A stretch of 64,000 nt of DNA from Cydia pomonella (taxonomy: Eukaryota > Arthropoda > Insecta > Lepidoptera > Tortricidae). The notes beneath the pieces were generated by a model. It did no database searches. It was not told the origin of the DNA and saw only the letters and a list, made by a program, of their open reading frames with translations. The stretch is taken from assembly GCF_033807575.1 (NCBI RefSeq), contig NC_084704.1, forward strand, positions 10,067,056 to 10,131,055, written 5' to 3'. Positions 38,540 through 49,780 of this stretch are shown piece by piece (the first letter of the stretch is position 1; each line of letters starts with the position of its first letter). Position numbers and translations under genes: made by a program.

Positions 38540-39871
38540 TGCACCGCTCACCTGATGAGACACTTGATCAGGGTATTTTGAGAAATGAAGCTTCTGTTCA
38601 TTGCAAATAAATATATACATAAAATAAGTGTTTGCTGTCAAGGTTCAGTCTGTTTGTATTTTGAATAAACATTTTGTAATATAGACAATATGGTCAAGTA
38701 AATACCCAAATATGTTAAAAATATCAAACAGGCAGGATTCCTTCAAGTCTCCAATTAAACACTCAAGCCGTTTTATTCTTTGCTTATTCGTTGATCTTTT
38801 TTATTAAGAAATAGTTTGCTGTTGGTCATGCAATTTATCTTAGTTAAGCGTAAATTGTTCGTTATGTAACAGTAATTAAATATTAGGAGGATAAAGAGGT
38901 AAAACATTGCTTGTGTCTGTAATGTATTTAATTGTTTATTTATAGACGTGTAAATAGTGACATGTCATAGGTTTTTGCATTACGTAATTTCTTCGCCTAT
39001 CTTTCGCACGCCTCGTCGTATGTTTTATAGTAATAGTAGTATGGAGATTTTGGCCGGCTGGTGGTATTATGTTAATTAAAAAGCTTTAAATATCTTAATA
39101 TATTACACAACAAAAATACAATTACCTACTACAATTGAAAGTATTGTTGTTGGTGGTTGTTTTTTTTTTGTAATGTTGGATTGTCTTTACTATTTTGTCA
39201 TTATGTTTTGGATTGAAAACGTTTAATAACATGTGAATTTTCTCATGTAAGTGAATTATATAATTCTTTATGAGAATAAAGTTCTTTAAACCTAAACCTT
39301 AATTGCAATATCAACTAAATATAAAGGTACCTATAAAGGCAAGACAGATTTTTTTTCTTTCCATCGTTGATACATAAACGTTATTCAATCCATTACATTT
39401 GAGATGTCTTCATACAGGTAGGTACCTAAATCGATAACGGAAAAACTAATATGTGGAATAGAAAAAGATGTCGCTATATGACATTTTTTTCTCTTTCACA
39501 TATAAGTTTTTCCTTTTACTATTTCGTAGAAATCAAAATCTTAGTTTATTATTAGTAGTAGGATTTCCATAATCTGAAGGAATGAGATAACGGTTTTCCT
39601 AATGATAGCTGTACTATGGAGTAGCTAAATATTAATTAAGAGTATCATTTACGCACACGTAAATTAATTTATTTATTAGCATGTAATAAAATCACTGTTT
39701 TATCCCTTGTTACATGTTCTTTTTATAGTTTTTTTTGTTTCAAGTCTAAGTTAGCCCTTTTAAGTTACGAAGTGAAGTTGATTTTCTGTTCATTTGAGTG
39801 AACAGTAAATTGCTGCCCCCTGAATTTTATAAATAAAAGTTTTTTTTTACATTTATAACGTGTTTTTACAG
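38540..39871. other. Jupiter intron or alternative 3' UTR
   Basis: Directly after the TAA at 38539 there are polyadenylation-like hexamers (AATAAA near 38606, GAATAAAC near 38663) that would serve a short transcript. The rest is AT-rich intron ending in TGTTTTTACAG. No other exon seen. Confidence 0.5.
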
Positions 39872-40005
39872 AAGGCAACCCGATCACCGGTGACGGCTAC
39901 AAGTCGCTGAACGGGCAGATCAACACCGTGACGTCACTAAACGGCAACAGCATCATCAACCACAACCGCGTGCCGCCCGGCGGATTCTCCTCCGGTCTCT
40001 GGTAG
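39872..40005 (+). CDS. Jupiter: Jupiter, final coding exon
   Basis: The acceptor TTTTTACAG is followed by phase-1 sequence. With the G from the upstream exon it reads EGNPITGDGYKSLNGQ, then INHNRVPPGGFSSGLW and TAG at 40003-40005. The NPxTGxGYK block and the C-terminal NRxPPGGxSSGLW are the strongest signature of insect Jupiter and identify the gene. The exon is GC-rich with G or C at most third positions. Function is inferred from the family: a microtubule lattice-binding protein present along the mitotic spindle and axonal microtubules. Confidence 0.95.
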
Positions 40006-41285
40006 ACTGCCCCTACACTCAAATACGACTTATATTTTACCGTCTACCCCCACCTTGTCATAAAAGACAAACATTTTGTAAAAATATGAGATTATTTCAA
40101 ATTCATTAAGAATTCCTTTACAACTCTGACAAAGAAACATGGTGTGGTATCCACAAAAACAGAAAGTAACATGTCGTGTTTGTTTGGGATTCTTGAAGAA
40201 TAATTATGGAATAATCTTTATAAAATACTGTAGTTTTCATACATTTACATTAACAATTCCATTAATCAACTAAATTTCAACGACTGCCTGGATATCACGG
40301 TATCACCATAAATACCGGATTATAATTAAATATCACAACGTCCATTTAAAACAGAAAGGGTATATGTTGTTAAATAAATCCTTAGCCTATCCCATGAATG
40401 ATTACTTTTCGAATAATTAAGCATAGATGATTATAGATATTTTTGTAATAGTTACATTATTTCGATAGATATAAATAATATAGATTCGTAGTGTGGGACC
40501 TTTGATTTAATAATAACCATGAAATATTATGTCAATAACAATGCTCAGTTTTTTGCGATCGAATTGATGATTAATAGATATTTATTATAATTTCAAAGGT
40601 CAACGCAGACTTAAGAACTTGGAAATTATACTCTTCACACTTTAATAATTATTTTAACGCATTGATATTGTGAATTAGGAGTGAGGATACGTATCAGCAA
40701 TATACCAAAACGAATAGTGCCTTGATTGGAGATGGGGTGAAATTCTATAAGAATCTGTGTGAGATTGAGTAGGCATTAACGTAAAGACAGTGATTATATT
40801 ATCTATATTTCACGGTATAGAAATAGTAATCATACGGCACTCGGGCTAAATGATACAAATTATATTATAACTTAAACTTTAATATTTGACACTAATTAAG
40901 AGTCCTTAATCTCTTTTGTTAAATTTTATTATCGTATTACCTAATTTAAATAGAGGGTTTATAGATTGCATTTATTTTGTCTTTACATGAGTTTATTTTT
41001 TTAGTTTATTTTCTACGCGTTTAGAAATAAAATGTAAGAAAATATTGAATTTTGGTCGATTATCTGTTAACAAAATTGGTGATTTTAAGGACCATAGTTT
41101 TGTAGGATAATAAGTTGTGGTGACGTTTGTATAAGCCGTAACCACTTAGTGTAGGCATATCAACTTTGTAAAAACGTTTTAATATTCTAGCTAACCTGAC
41201 CGCATAATCGCAGGCCTAATTATAACAAAACTGTTAATAGATAATAACCATTATTTCAAAATAAAGTTTTTTTAATGATATTTTT
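40006..41285 (+). other. Jupiter: Jupiter 3' UTR with polyadenylation signals
   Basis: After the stop the sequence becomes AT-rich. AATAAA hexamers lie at 41026-41031 and 41260-41265, the second followed within 15 bases by T-rich sequence. This gives a 3' UTR of about 1.0 or 1.25 kb. The exact cleavage site is not determinable here. Confidence 0.6.
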
Positions 41286-41414
41286 TTTTTTATTAGAAGG
41301 CAATTTCCCCTGTGCTATGTGCCCTGTGCACGTGTGTATTGTCACAAAGTACCTACCCTTCCACAACTACGCTCCCATGGAAATACATTTCGGCCATATG
41401 TATTGTATAGAATA

Positions 41415-41682
41415 CCGGCCCGATTCGAAGAATGATTAAGACACGTGTAAGATCTTGGAAAGATCTTTAAAAGTCCGATAACTAAACGACATGTCAAAAT
41501 TGTCGTTTATTTCGATTCCGCTGTGATCCCAATAAGATTTATCTAGGATATTTCTAACGTCAAAGTGACATTAGTTGCCCGAATCGAGCTGCTTCTGTCA
41601 ATTATACGACATACAAACGATATCTAAATGAGAACTTATCTAAACCAGAACTTATCGTATTTCATTCTTCGAAGCGAGCCGT
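41415..41682. mobile_element. MITE with inverted CGGCCCGATTCGAAGAATGA end
   Basis: The left end is CGGCCCGATTCGAAGAATGA and the right end is its approximate inverse (TCATTCTTCGAAGCGAGCCG). The middle also has an inverted GACAT/GTCGTTTAT segment. It is non-coding and lies just beyond the Jupiter 3' end. Confidence 0.7.
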
Positions 41683-41795
41683 ACATCAGTAGAGAGACAA
41701 ACGCAGAGTTAACAAACGGTGTATTTAGCATTTTTTCAAAGTAATTCCAAAATCTTTTGATTGCCATTTTTCCTTTTTTTTTTCAATACGAAACC

Positions 41796-41949
41796 AGGCC
41801 GCGTAATAGCCAACATGCATATCGTTCACTCTCCGTGGAGAACGAAACGCAACTGTCACAGTCGCACTAATATGGAAGAGTGATAGAGAGAGATAGCTAC
41901 GATACGCTACGCTACGGAGCATGAACGATTAACGTTGGCTACGCGGCCA
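41796..41949. mobile_element. MITE of the GTAGCCAAC family, copy 2
   Basis: Same family as 29737-29942. GGCCGCGTA with AGCCAAC at the left is inverted as GTTGGCTACGCGGCC at the right, and the interior shares CACAGTCGCACTAATATGGA. Here the GA tract is only four or five units. Confidence 0.75.
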
Positions 41950-41995
41950 GATCATAATATCACGACGCTCATTCTGCAACACTCATAAGTATAAT

Positions 41996-42142
41996 CAGAC
42001 CAAGCTGACTTGGCAGCGATTTTGACAGCACAGACTGTGCATCTGTTATTTTAAACATCAAACTTATAATAAATTATGACGTTTAAAATAACACTTGTAC
42101 AGTCTGCGCTGTCAAAATCGCTACCGAGTTAGCTCGGTCGGA
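41996..42142. mobile_element. Palindromic MITE
   Basis: The arms of about 65 bp (TTGGCAGCGATTTTGACAGC on the left, its inverse on the right) enclose a short AT-rich loop. It is non-coding. Confidence 0.75.
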
Positions 42143-42899
42143 CTCTATAGGTCCGCCAGCCGAATATTCGGCAGCCGGATACCAAATAGGTATTCGACCG
42201 ATGGTTAGTCCGAATATCCGTCATCCGTCCAAACAACTATCCGTTGCATCTTTAAATTTCAGGATTTACCGAAACTGCAGCTTACCCCTGTGCTTAACCT
42301 TACAAAAAACGTCCAAGTTCCATCCAAGAACCACACAATATTGTTTCTATGATTTGGTTATTACACACTTTTACTTATTTCCAGTAACACCGACTCACGC
42401 TTGATCAATTTTCATTATTTGTTGTTATGCATTACTACTATTCTAGCCACCCACCTATAAAAAGGCCGTCCGTTCCACAATATTCAGATTTCTTAGTGTG
42501 TTAAATCAAAATTTAATCTGCCCGCCAAGACGAGCCAAGCAAAGCGCAAGTGCACTACCTACCATTGCTCCAAGCGCTTAGTCGTTTTTGTGAACCCTCA
42601 TAAGTAGGGTTTGGATTATACCAGATAAAAAATCTCGGGCCAAATATTTTGACTAAAGTGTAGAGATTGTGAAGTTAGGACTGGTAGAGTTAGAAGCTTG
42701 GCTCTACATGAGGTCTGATAGGTCTTTGACAGTGCGAGCCTTATGGTCTCGTCTTGGCAACATTTTACAAGACAATGTTTTTGGTGGGATTTGATTTGTC
42801 TTGGGAAGTTTTGATTCGTGGGCGGCTAGAGAATATATTTTTACATGCTTTTGTTTACTTTCACCTGACCGTTGTCTGTTTGTAATCAAATCTTGCAAG
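42143..42899. other. Intergenic, no gene seen
   Basis: Sequence between the Jupiter and DTD 3' ends. No supported exon. Confidence 0.4.
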
Positions 42900-43165
42900 T
42901 TAAATTTGATCCACTTCCCGGTTTCCGATTGAGCTGAAAATTTGCATACATATGTAAGTCGGGTGACAATGCAATATTATGGTACCATCGAGCTGATCTG
43001 ATGATGGAGACAAGAGGTGGACATAGGAACTCTGCAACTGATAAAACAACGCAACCTAATTGTGTTTGGGGTTTTTAGAATTGGCTCGTTGAGTATTAGT
43101 TGCTTGTGGAAAGAAAAGTACAGTCAGCGATAAAAGCTTGTACCAAAAATGAATTTTTTGCCAAA
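42900..43165 (-). repeat. Interspersed repeat, inverted partner of 24160-24480
   Basis: Its reverse complement matches the repeat at 24160-24480 over several long blocks, with many substitutions. It is non-coding. Confidence 0.65.
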
Positions 43166-43606
43166 AACTTATTTCTACTATCACACCGAGTTTGAAGTTT
43201 GTATGTTTAACCGTTATAGAGATAATTACAGGAAAACCATTTGGCTTTACTCTATTGTGGCTAAGTTTTTTTTGAAAGAAAGTACCGATAAACTCGGCAA
43301 CCACGTGAATGGGTAACCATGTAAGCGAGTGCATGTTTGTGTTTACTACAGAGACCATGCGTCTTAGAGGGTCTGCCATCTCGTGACCTGAATCGAAAGC
43401 GAAAACAATTCACGCTTCTAAGCAGGTGCTGCCCCCTACACTTCTGGCTGACTTTATTTTGCACAGTAGTGTCTGCCATCAAGTGGCTTAAATATAAAAA
43501 TGGAAATCTGACATAATGCGTCGCGCCAATGAATGAGGGCTTCTGTGCTGCTGTCTAGAGTTCCCTATGGAGCTCCATAGCACCAATAGATAGGATACAT
43601 AGAACA
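43166..43606. repeat. Diverged repeat material next to the TATAGGGA MITE
   Basis: Segments such as GGTCTGCCATCTCGTGACCTGA at 43370-43390 are inverted, diverged relatives of the internal motif of the MITE that follows, suggesting an older copy of the same family. Confidence 0.4.
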
Positions 43607-43815
43607 ATAGGGAGCGTGCATGAACTGTAGGAGGCAGCACAGGAGCCGTCAGATTTTTGGCGCGAGGCGTAAATGTGATGTTTATTGTTTCGATGTAGCC
43701 CACAAGATGGCAGAACCTACTATGCACAAGAAAACACGTAACGTGTAAATGTGCATGTTTATGGTTCCGATTCAGGCCACAAGATGGCAGACCCTCCAAC
43801 GCGCACGGTCCCTAT
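43607..43815. mobile_element. MITE family with TATAGGGA termini, copy 2
   Basis: Nearly identical to 34578-34788 over its length and in the same orientation, with the same inverted ATAGGGAGCGTGC and GCACGGTCCCTAT ends. Confidence 0.8.
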
Positions 43816-44384
43816 AGATAGGATTGGATGTGGGGATAAATTCTATGTCCCCATGGAAACAATTAATTTGACAGGTTGTTTGCCAAGTTGCGTTTGTAGA
43901 CTATGGATTTGTGTTTCACGCTATCTTCATGGATTTAGATTATTAATAGGGGACTAACTGAACTAAAATTGTAGTTTTAATATTGATTTTTTACACGTTT
44001 TAATCAAGGGAAAATACCTTGATAAAAAAAGAACTCAGTAACTAGACTATATTTGCGAGGGCAGACTCAAAACTCAGCAAAACCTTAACCGATTCAGCGC
44101 TAATCACGACACGTTGTCGTTTTGCCTCTACGAAGCATATCCACTACATACCGGGAAATCCATGTTATCGGCTAAGACGTACTGCTACGTCCGTAGCTCA
44201 GCGGTGAACGTGTTAAAAGATTTAAGTTGGTTCGATAAAAAGATATCACGAAAACATATATTTCTTCCTTTCTTTTCCTTTTCCTTTCTAATTTCCTGGC
44301 TTTACGTCCCCTCTTGATATAAGAATATATTATTAGATAACTAGCGACCCGCTCCGCTTTGCACGGTTGACAAGTTCAAAATGG
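43816..44384. other. Intergenic; repeat-like sequence
   Basis: Contains common lepidopteran repeat strings (near 44090-44210 and TAGCGACCCGCTCCGCTTTG at 44342). No supported exon. Confidence 0.4.
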
Positions 44385-45030
44385 TGAAAAATAGATATAC
44401 TACTTCTAATAATACGTGTGATACCTCATTGGATTTGGAATGATGTGCAGAAAAATGTATTCGAAGCATTTATTAGCACACAAAAAGATTCAAAAGTTGT
44501 AGACAAAAAAGGCGGAAAAAGGAAATTTCCGTTTTCGCTAATATCTTAAAAAGTAAGTATAGTTAACAAATCTGAATAAAACATTATTAAGGAGGAGAAA
44601 ATGTTCAATCAAAAGTCTTCACTTGTAGAACTGTATCTCCATTATTTCTACATTTCATTCAACGCTGAACTCTCCCTCCCTCCCTCCCTCCGCGTCTCAT
44701 TTTTGGTATACGTGCGCAGCGTGAAAACGCGAGTAAGTAAAAAAGTACATATTAAGGAGAAACATTTCTGCAAGTATGAACTTTTCTATTATAATTATCC
44801 TCCTCTTTTATAATATTAATTTTGAAATCTTAAATATTAATACTTTTTGAGATATTGGGGAAATATGAAATATCTACTTATTCCCCACTTTTTTTTAATA
44901 ACTTCTTTTTTTGACGCCATATTTTTTTTGTGCTAATAAACGCTTCAAATACATTTTTCTAGACATCATTACGAATCTAATGAGTTTCCACACGTAGTTT
45001 TAGTAGTAGTATTTCTTTTTTCACCGGTGT
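44385..45030. mobile_element. Foldback element with arms of about 120 bp
   Basis: The stretch near 44395-44500 (TACTACTTCTAATAATACGTG through GAAAAATGTATTCGAAGC and TTTATTAGCACACAAAAA) is inverted at 44910-45010 with scattered mismatches. The CCGGTGAAAAAAG motif marks the right end. A pyrimidine CCCT repeat lies at 44672-44692. It is non-coding. Confidence 0.6.
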
Positions 45031-45187
45031 CAGTTTGTTGAGTACACTACGGGTTACACAAACAAATTATACACTTAAACTTTCCTCAAGAATCAATCAC
45101 TCTATATTAATTGATGAAAACCGCATGAATTCTGTCCGCATGAGTTTATCGCGAACATAGACACAAACAGGCGGCGGGGGACTTTGT

Positions 45188-45347
45188 TTTATTGTATAAG
45201 GTATGGTGTAATATTTACATACGCCAGTTACGACCAAATTACAATGTATATAAAATAAATTTGATAAAATAAAGCGTATGTTGGAGTTCTCTGCCTCTCT
45301 ACATCCAGCATAAATCTCACTTGGGACCATCTTGACTGCAACGTCAT
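45188..45347 (-). other. Candidate DTD 3' UTR exon with polyadenylation signal
   Basis: On the minus strand an acceptor ATAACGCAG lies at 45348-45350, 91 bp after the strong donor GTAAGT that follows the DTD stop codon. AATAAA is at 45193-45188 and would end the transcript. If the intron is not used the same signal still serves a continuous 3' UTR. Confidence 0.4.
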
Positions 45348-45438
45348 CTGCGTTATTGTGTTGTCACCAAAATAAAAATATAGTCTTAAATATAATTTAT
45401 AATATATAATTGTCTATATAAAATATGCAATAACTTAC

Positions 45439-45612
45439 ATCATCACTAAGAATGTAGATCTCCGTCACAATTTATATTCATTTTTACCCTCTGCGGGTTT
45501 CTAGAATTTTCCTTGGCGAGCGTTTTCTCGTCCCTGACCGGCGACTCTATACTCACTGTGACGGGGCCATCGTTTTCTATGGATACTTGCATATACGCCC
45601 CAAATACTCCGT
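45439..45612 (-). CDS. Dtd: D-aminoacyl-tRNA deacylase, exon 5 (C-terminus)
   Basis: DTD hydrolyses D-amino acids, and Gly on tRNA-Ala, from mischarged tRNAs in the cytosol. The exon follows TGTTTCAG and supplies DGVFGAYMQVSIENDGPVT, containing the hallmark NxGPVT motif whose Gly-cisPro enforces chiral selection across the dimer (residues 137-142 of the ancestral protein). After residue 148 comes a lysine- and arginine-bearing tail ending at TAG 45448-45446, so the full protein would be 178 residues, near the usual 150-210. The entry phase 1 matches exon 4. A strong donor GTAAGT lies 7 bases after the stop. Confidence 0.92.
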
Positions 45613-45928
45613 CTGAAACAAAATTAATCCATGAGACGATATTTTGTGACTCAATGATTTTGGGCATATAATGTTATGGTCATAAATTATGACGTGAGCC
45701 TACGAGTATACTTTACTGGCTGCAATTTTTAGTATTTAATCTGAAGGGCAATAAAGGTTGGAAAAATGTTGTATAAAACGCATTTTACTTAAGAGGGAAG
45801 TATAGCACGTACTAGTCCATACAAAAAGAGAAAATGTTTTTCCCCTTCTAAATATTTTCATTCTCCACGATTATTTAGTATCTTATTGACAGTATTGACA
45901 CTGACACAATGAAAAACTGACTAACTAA
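45613..45928. other. DTD intron 4, first part
   Basis: Intron sequence without recognisable elements. Confidence 0.4.
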
Positions 45929-46111
45929 CTATTGTGGCGCAGTGATCCAGAGGGTCTTGGCCTCCAAAACGAGAGAACGCCACCTGTCCCTATCCTGTGC
46001 CACTTCCTGCCAAGCTTTGAGTTGGCACAGATCCGCCTGTATACTGACTGTCGCTCCAGCGGTATCTGGGCCGACCCACTGGACGGCGACCAGTCGGTCG
46101 TCCCAAATAAG
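45929..46111 (-). pseudogene. Non-LTR retrotransposon ORF end
   Basis: The minus strand reads about 58 codons in one frame to a TAG at 45931-45929. They include CQLKAWQEVAQDRDRWRSL, the layout of the C-terminal tail of RTE-type or related LINE polyproteins. The 5' part is missing. It lies in DTD intron 4 in the same orientation as DTD. Confidence 0.6.
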
Positions 46112-46528
46112 TAAGTAAGTAAAGTTCTTTATTTGCGTTAAATTTGGTTAACAAAAGGTCTTAAATATTATAAATTAAAAAGTATCACACATTTAGCTGA
46201 ATTGCAGTATGCAAAATATACAACTACATCTAAAATATCTTTCAACATGCAACTTGTACACAAGCTTATATACAATTAAAATATTTTGAAAGAGTTGGGA
46301 GCAAGAAAAAAAAGTTAAATCATTAATAATTTGACTAGTTTTAAATCTAAATTTATATAAGTTGTAAGAATAAGGTAATAATTTTATTACTATTAAAACT
46401 AAATGTCAGGTAACCTAATAAATATGTCAATTATTATAAATTATTATTAATTAAGAAATCATTTAATGAATAGTAACATTCTTCGATTAACCATGTGTTA
46501 AGATTAGTATAAAATGTATGTCCAACTA
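46112..46528. other. DTD intron 4, AT-rich
   Basis: A GTAA repeat and a TTCTTTATTTGCG string near 46115-46140 look like the 3' tail of a LINE in minus orientation. The rest is plain AT-rich sequence. Confidence 0.4.
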
Positions 46529-48253
46529 ATAGACCGCGGGTCAGGAGCATATTTCGTCAGTCATCGCCTCCCGGCTGATACTTTGTCAGATGATAGTGTG
46601 GATGCTGTTTTAAACTTAAAAAACCGTTAGCCGGTTCTATCGCGTTGGAATGACCGTCAGTTGTAAAATGAACATGTAAAAAATATGCGCCTACCACTTT
46701 ATGTGCGGCAAAGTATGCGTAATGTGTAAATTGCGTAATCCGTTGATGGATTTTTAAGCGATTACTCCTGGTGAAATGCTACATGCAAAGTTTCATGATT
46801 TGTTGTTGCTATCATTAAAGGTATAGCGCTTATTTTTTACATGTTCATGCGACCAGCTGATGTCCTTACATACCGCCACGATATTAGACATGTGTAAGTA
46901 ATGCGCGTAACATCACAAATGAGATATCACTCAAACCCGTAATATTGCATTACGCATCACTCCGAGAAACCAAGCATTACTTCAAACATCACTCGAGCAC
47001 ATGACTGGCCGAAGCGCGCGTAAACTCGTAAAGCATCAATATAGATTGACGCGCCGGTAGTCTGTACGAAAGGTCCGTTCAAGTCTATATACAATCCGCG
47101 TAATGTATAATGAGCAATGAGACGTGATGGTGTGATGTGTGATGTTTGGTTGCCATGCTATCATTACTTTGCTATCCCGCTCGCACCCGCACTCACTGCT
47201 CGCTCGCTCTCATTCCGCAATGCTTTCGGAACACTTCGGATCGGTCCGCTCGGCCGGTCGGTAGCAGTCGCATTTGAGTTATTGCAAATTTCATTAAATT
47301 GATACGATAACGGATTTTTGCACCTGCAATCGATTTAAAACTGTAATGCGTTAACATAGAGCTTACAATGTTTTTAGTATTTTACCTATAAGGATGCGGC
47401 TAAATGATAATTCGCTTGCGAGTTTGAATTTGACGAACAAAAACGTATTTACTGTTTATTATTGTTGTGAAATGTTTGGTTTGGTTGACTTTCGCGGCAA
47501 ACTAAATTAAGCACGAGTGAAGTTCCTTATTTATCTTTAATTTAATACTGAGCTAGTGTTTACAGTACATTCTCGTATCAGTATCATATCATAATTTTAT
47601 TGATATACCCAAATAAAAATACTACTACGTGACTCTCGATGGCGTTATCTCATTAATTAACAGATATTTTCTTTTATTTTTTATCTATGATGCATATTTT
47701 AAGACTATAAAAATAAAAACATTAACAAAAACGATCTATCACATGGCGGTGACAAAACGCAATGCGTAATAGATCGACGCGCCGATATGATACGCCCTAG
47801 AGTCCTAACACTCGCTGCGTAATGTAGTTAGTACTGTGATGAGTGTGATGTTGCCATCACGCGCGCGCCCGCGCGCTGTATTCGTTCAGGTAAATGTTTC
47901 GTTTCGAGTGATAAGTGATGTGATATCTCAGTGTAACATTACGTTTTCGAAAAAGTGATGTGATATAGCATTACTTTTTGAAGCACTGTTTCGCGCATGT
48001 CTACACGATATAACCGGCTGACGATTTTTTAATTAACAACAGCACCTGAACTATCATTTGACAAAGTATCAAACGGGAGGCGATGACAATTTCTTTTTTG
48101 TTTTACGTGTTTCGGTGGCTGCCATTCCTCAACCCACCAACGGAGCGGCAGCTGACGTCCACGAGGGTTCATCATACCAAGCCATTAACCACTACACGAG
48201 TTTTCAGCCGGTAGGCGATTGATCATAGAAATTGTTCCTGGCTCGCGGTCTAT
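46529..48253. mobile_element. MITE with long inverted arms, split by hAT copy A
   Basis: ATAGACCGCGGGTCAGGA at the left is inverted at the right end (GGCTCGCGGTCTAT). Further in, CATCGCCTCCCG with ATACTTTGTCA and AGCCGGTT recur in inverse order on the far side. Without the nested hAT element it is about 600 bp. The flanks CAACTA and AAACTA may be an imperfect target duplication. It predates hAT copy A. Confidence 0.7.
46885..48003 (+). mobile_element. Non-autonomous hAT-like element, copy A (1,119 bp)
   Basis: It starts TAGACATGTGTAAGTAATGC and ends GCGCATGTCTA, giving short imperfect terminal inverted repeats (TAGACATGYG). The 8-bp duplication CACGATAT is perfect at 46877-46884 and 48004-48011. 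Subterminal regions carry many GTGAT/ATCAC and GTAATGC words, typical of hAT transposase binding zones. No transposase is encoded; a 61-codon frame inside is simply shared by all copies. It matches copies B and C in length and I saw no substitution. Confidence 0.92.
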
Positions 48254-48282
48254 AAACTAGTAATAGATTTCATATATGTAAT

Positions 48283-48900
48283 AGCATTTTTTTTAATAGG
48301 CTCAATTTTGCTACTGGCATGTTCAGATGTTTTTGTGTAATTGTTCGCTTATTATTGTTGTCTTTAATCATAAACAGATCCATGTGTTTTTTGACAAAAG
48401 TACATGCTTCCAAAATGTATAAACATGTAAGCGTTAGAATCCTGTGTTGTCTAAATATAGGTCTACATGAGTCTAAAGGTTTTAAACCGAATATCGCTCT
48501 TATGCAGCGCTTTTGAGCTATAAAAACTTTAGATATGTCAGATGGGTTGCCCTACAATACAATTCCATATCTGAGAGCAGAACACACATCTCCGTAATAT
48601 ACTAACAGGGCAATTTTATGTGATGTTACAAGTCTAATTTTTTTATTGCAAATACAAATTTATTAATTTTGTTGCAGACTGCCTTAACCTGCTCTTTCCA
48701 TTCACAGTGCTCATCTACATAAAGACCCAAGAAATTTTGAAACTCTACTTTCTCTATTGGTTTCCCATTACATTTTATATTAAGCCTTAGATCTTTTCCC
48801 TGTCTGGTACGGAAGTAAATATATTCGGTTTTATCAGAATTTATAGATAGGTTATTTCTTGTTAGCCATTCTACAGTATCCTCTGAGACGTTATTCACTA
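48283..48900 (-). pseudogene. Jockey/CR1-like reverse transcriptase remnant
   Basis: The minus strand reads the C-terminal part of a LINE reverse transcriptase: WLTRNNLSINSDKTEYIYFR, FLGLYVDEHCEWKEQVKAV, then after a one-base shift TSHKIALLVYYGDVCSALRY. A TAG replaces the expected Trp before GNPSD, and the sequence continues through RCIRAIFGLKPLDSC and FVKKHMDLF. The breaks show it is dead. It lies in DTD intron 4. Confidence 0.85.
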
Positions 48901-49029
48901 TTTCACTATATCAGCACCAACTATACTACACTATACAAGCAATACCAATAATATAATATAATATATTTAATAATTTTGGCTTTCTACTATGATGGTTGTG
49001 TCATCGGCAAACAACTGTAGGATGTTGGA

Positions 49030-49430
49030 CTGCACGCATAAGCTCTCTTAACACCCCGATCCTCACCCATCCTTAGTATATGGCCGAACCAGCGAAGTTT
49101 GTGGCATTTTGTTTCGCCGATGAAATTGGGTTAGGCCACTAACTCCTCGATTTCGGCATTCTTACGGATGCTTACGGGTGCCGGATGCGGTGCCGTCATC
49201 TCTCTTGATAGGTCCCAGGATCTTCCGTAACACCTTTCTTTCCGCTACCAGGAACTGACTCTCTTCTTTTAGTATTAGTGTCCAAGTCTCGCAGCCATAC
49301 ACAAGGATTGGTCTTATTATAGTTTTATATAAGTACCCGTAACTTAGTATTTCTGCTGAGAAGTTTGGACGCCAAAACCTTATGGAGGGCTGCGCTGCAT
49401 CGCAGGTTGTTTTGGGTGAGTATGTTGATC
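49030..49430 (-). pseudogene. RTE-type LINE remnant, fragment 1
   Basis: The minus strand gives YLYKTIIRPILVYGCETWTL, a landmark of RTE/BovB-like reverse transcriptases, then KEESQFLVAERKVLRKILGP, followed by frame-broken sequence. It is degraded and 5'-truncated. Confidence 0.85.
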
Positions 49431-49449
49431 TCCTCCTAGGTTTTCCTTT

Positions 49450-49780
49450 TTTTCGAATGCTTTAAACTTGGAATATATTATGGACATAGGCCTCCTCCAT
49501 ACTATGCCATATTTCCCGATCGGTGGCGGCACGGGTCCACGTGACGCCGGCCACGGCCTGGATGTCGTCTCTCCAGCGGCGTCTCGGGCGGCCGGTCGGG
49601 CGGCGGCTGTCTCCAGTGTAATATTCTTTCGCTCCATCTTCCGTCCTTAATCCTAGCTGTATGCCCAGCCCATTGCCATTTTAATTGACATTGACTGCTG
49701 CGTCTATTATTTTTGTTTTGTTGCGTATTTCAGTATTCTTCACTCTGTTGCTCAATTTAATGCCTAAAATAATCCTAAAA
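49450..49780 (-). pseudogene. RTE-type LINE remnant, fragment 2 (C-terminus)
   Basis: The minus strand reads LSNRVKNTEIRNKTKI, then WAGHTARIKDGRWSERILHW, then after a frameshift RPRRRWRDDIQAVAGVTWTR and MEEAYVHNIFQV with a stop. This is the usual end of an RTE ORF. As it lies 5' of fragment 1, which covers an earlier part of the protein, there are two insertions or a rearrangement. Confidence 0.85.

Noticed and set aside
44188..44240. tRNA-like A-box and B-box strings (TAGCTCAGCGG, GGTTCGATA)
   Set aside because: No cloverleaf can be formed and the surroundings match a common repeat, so it is not a tRNA gene.
47117..47302. 61-codon ORF repeated identically at 50721-50906 and 53268-53453
   Set aside because: It is identical only because it lies within the three copies of the same non-autonomous element; nothing in it resembles a protein domain.
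48319..48516. Plus-strand 65-codon frame
   Set aside because: It is the antisense shadow of the LINE reverse transcriptase remnant on the minus strand.
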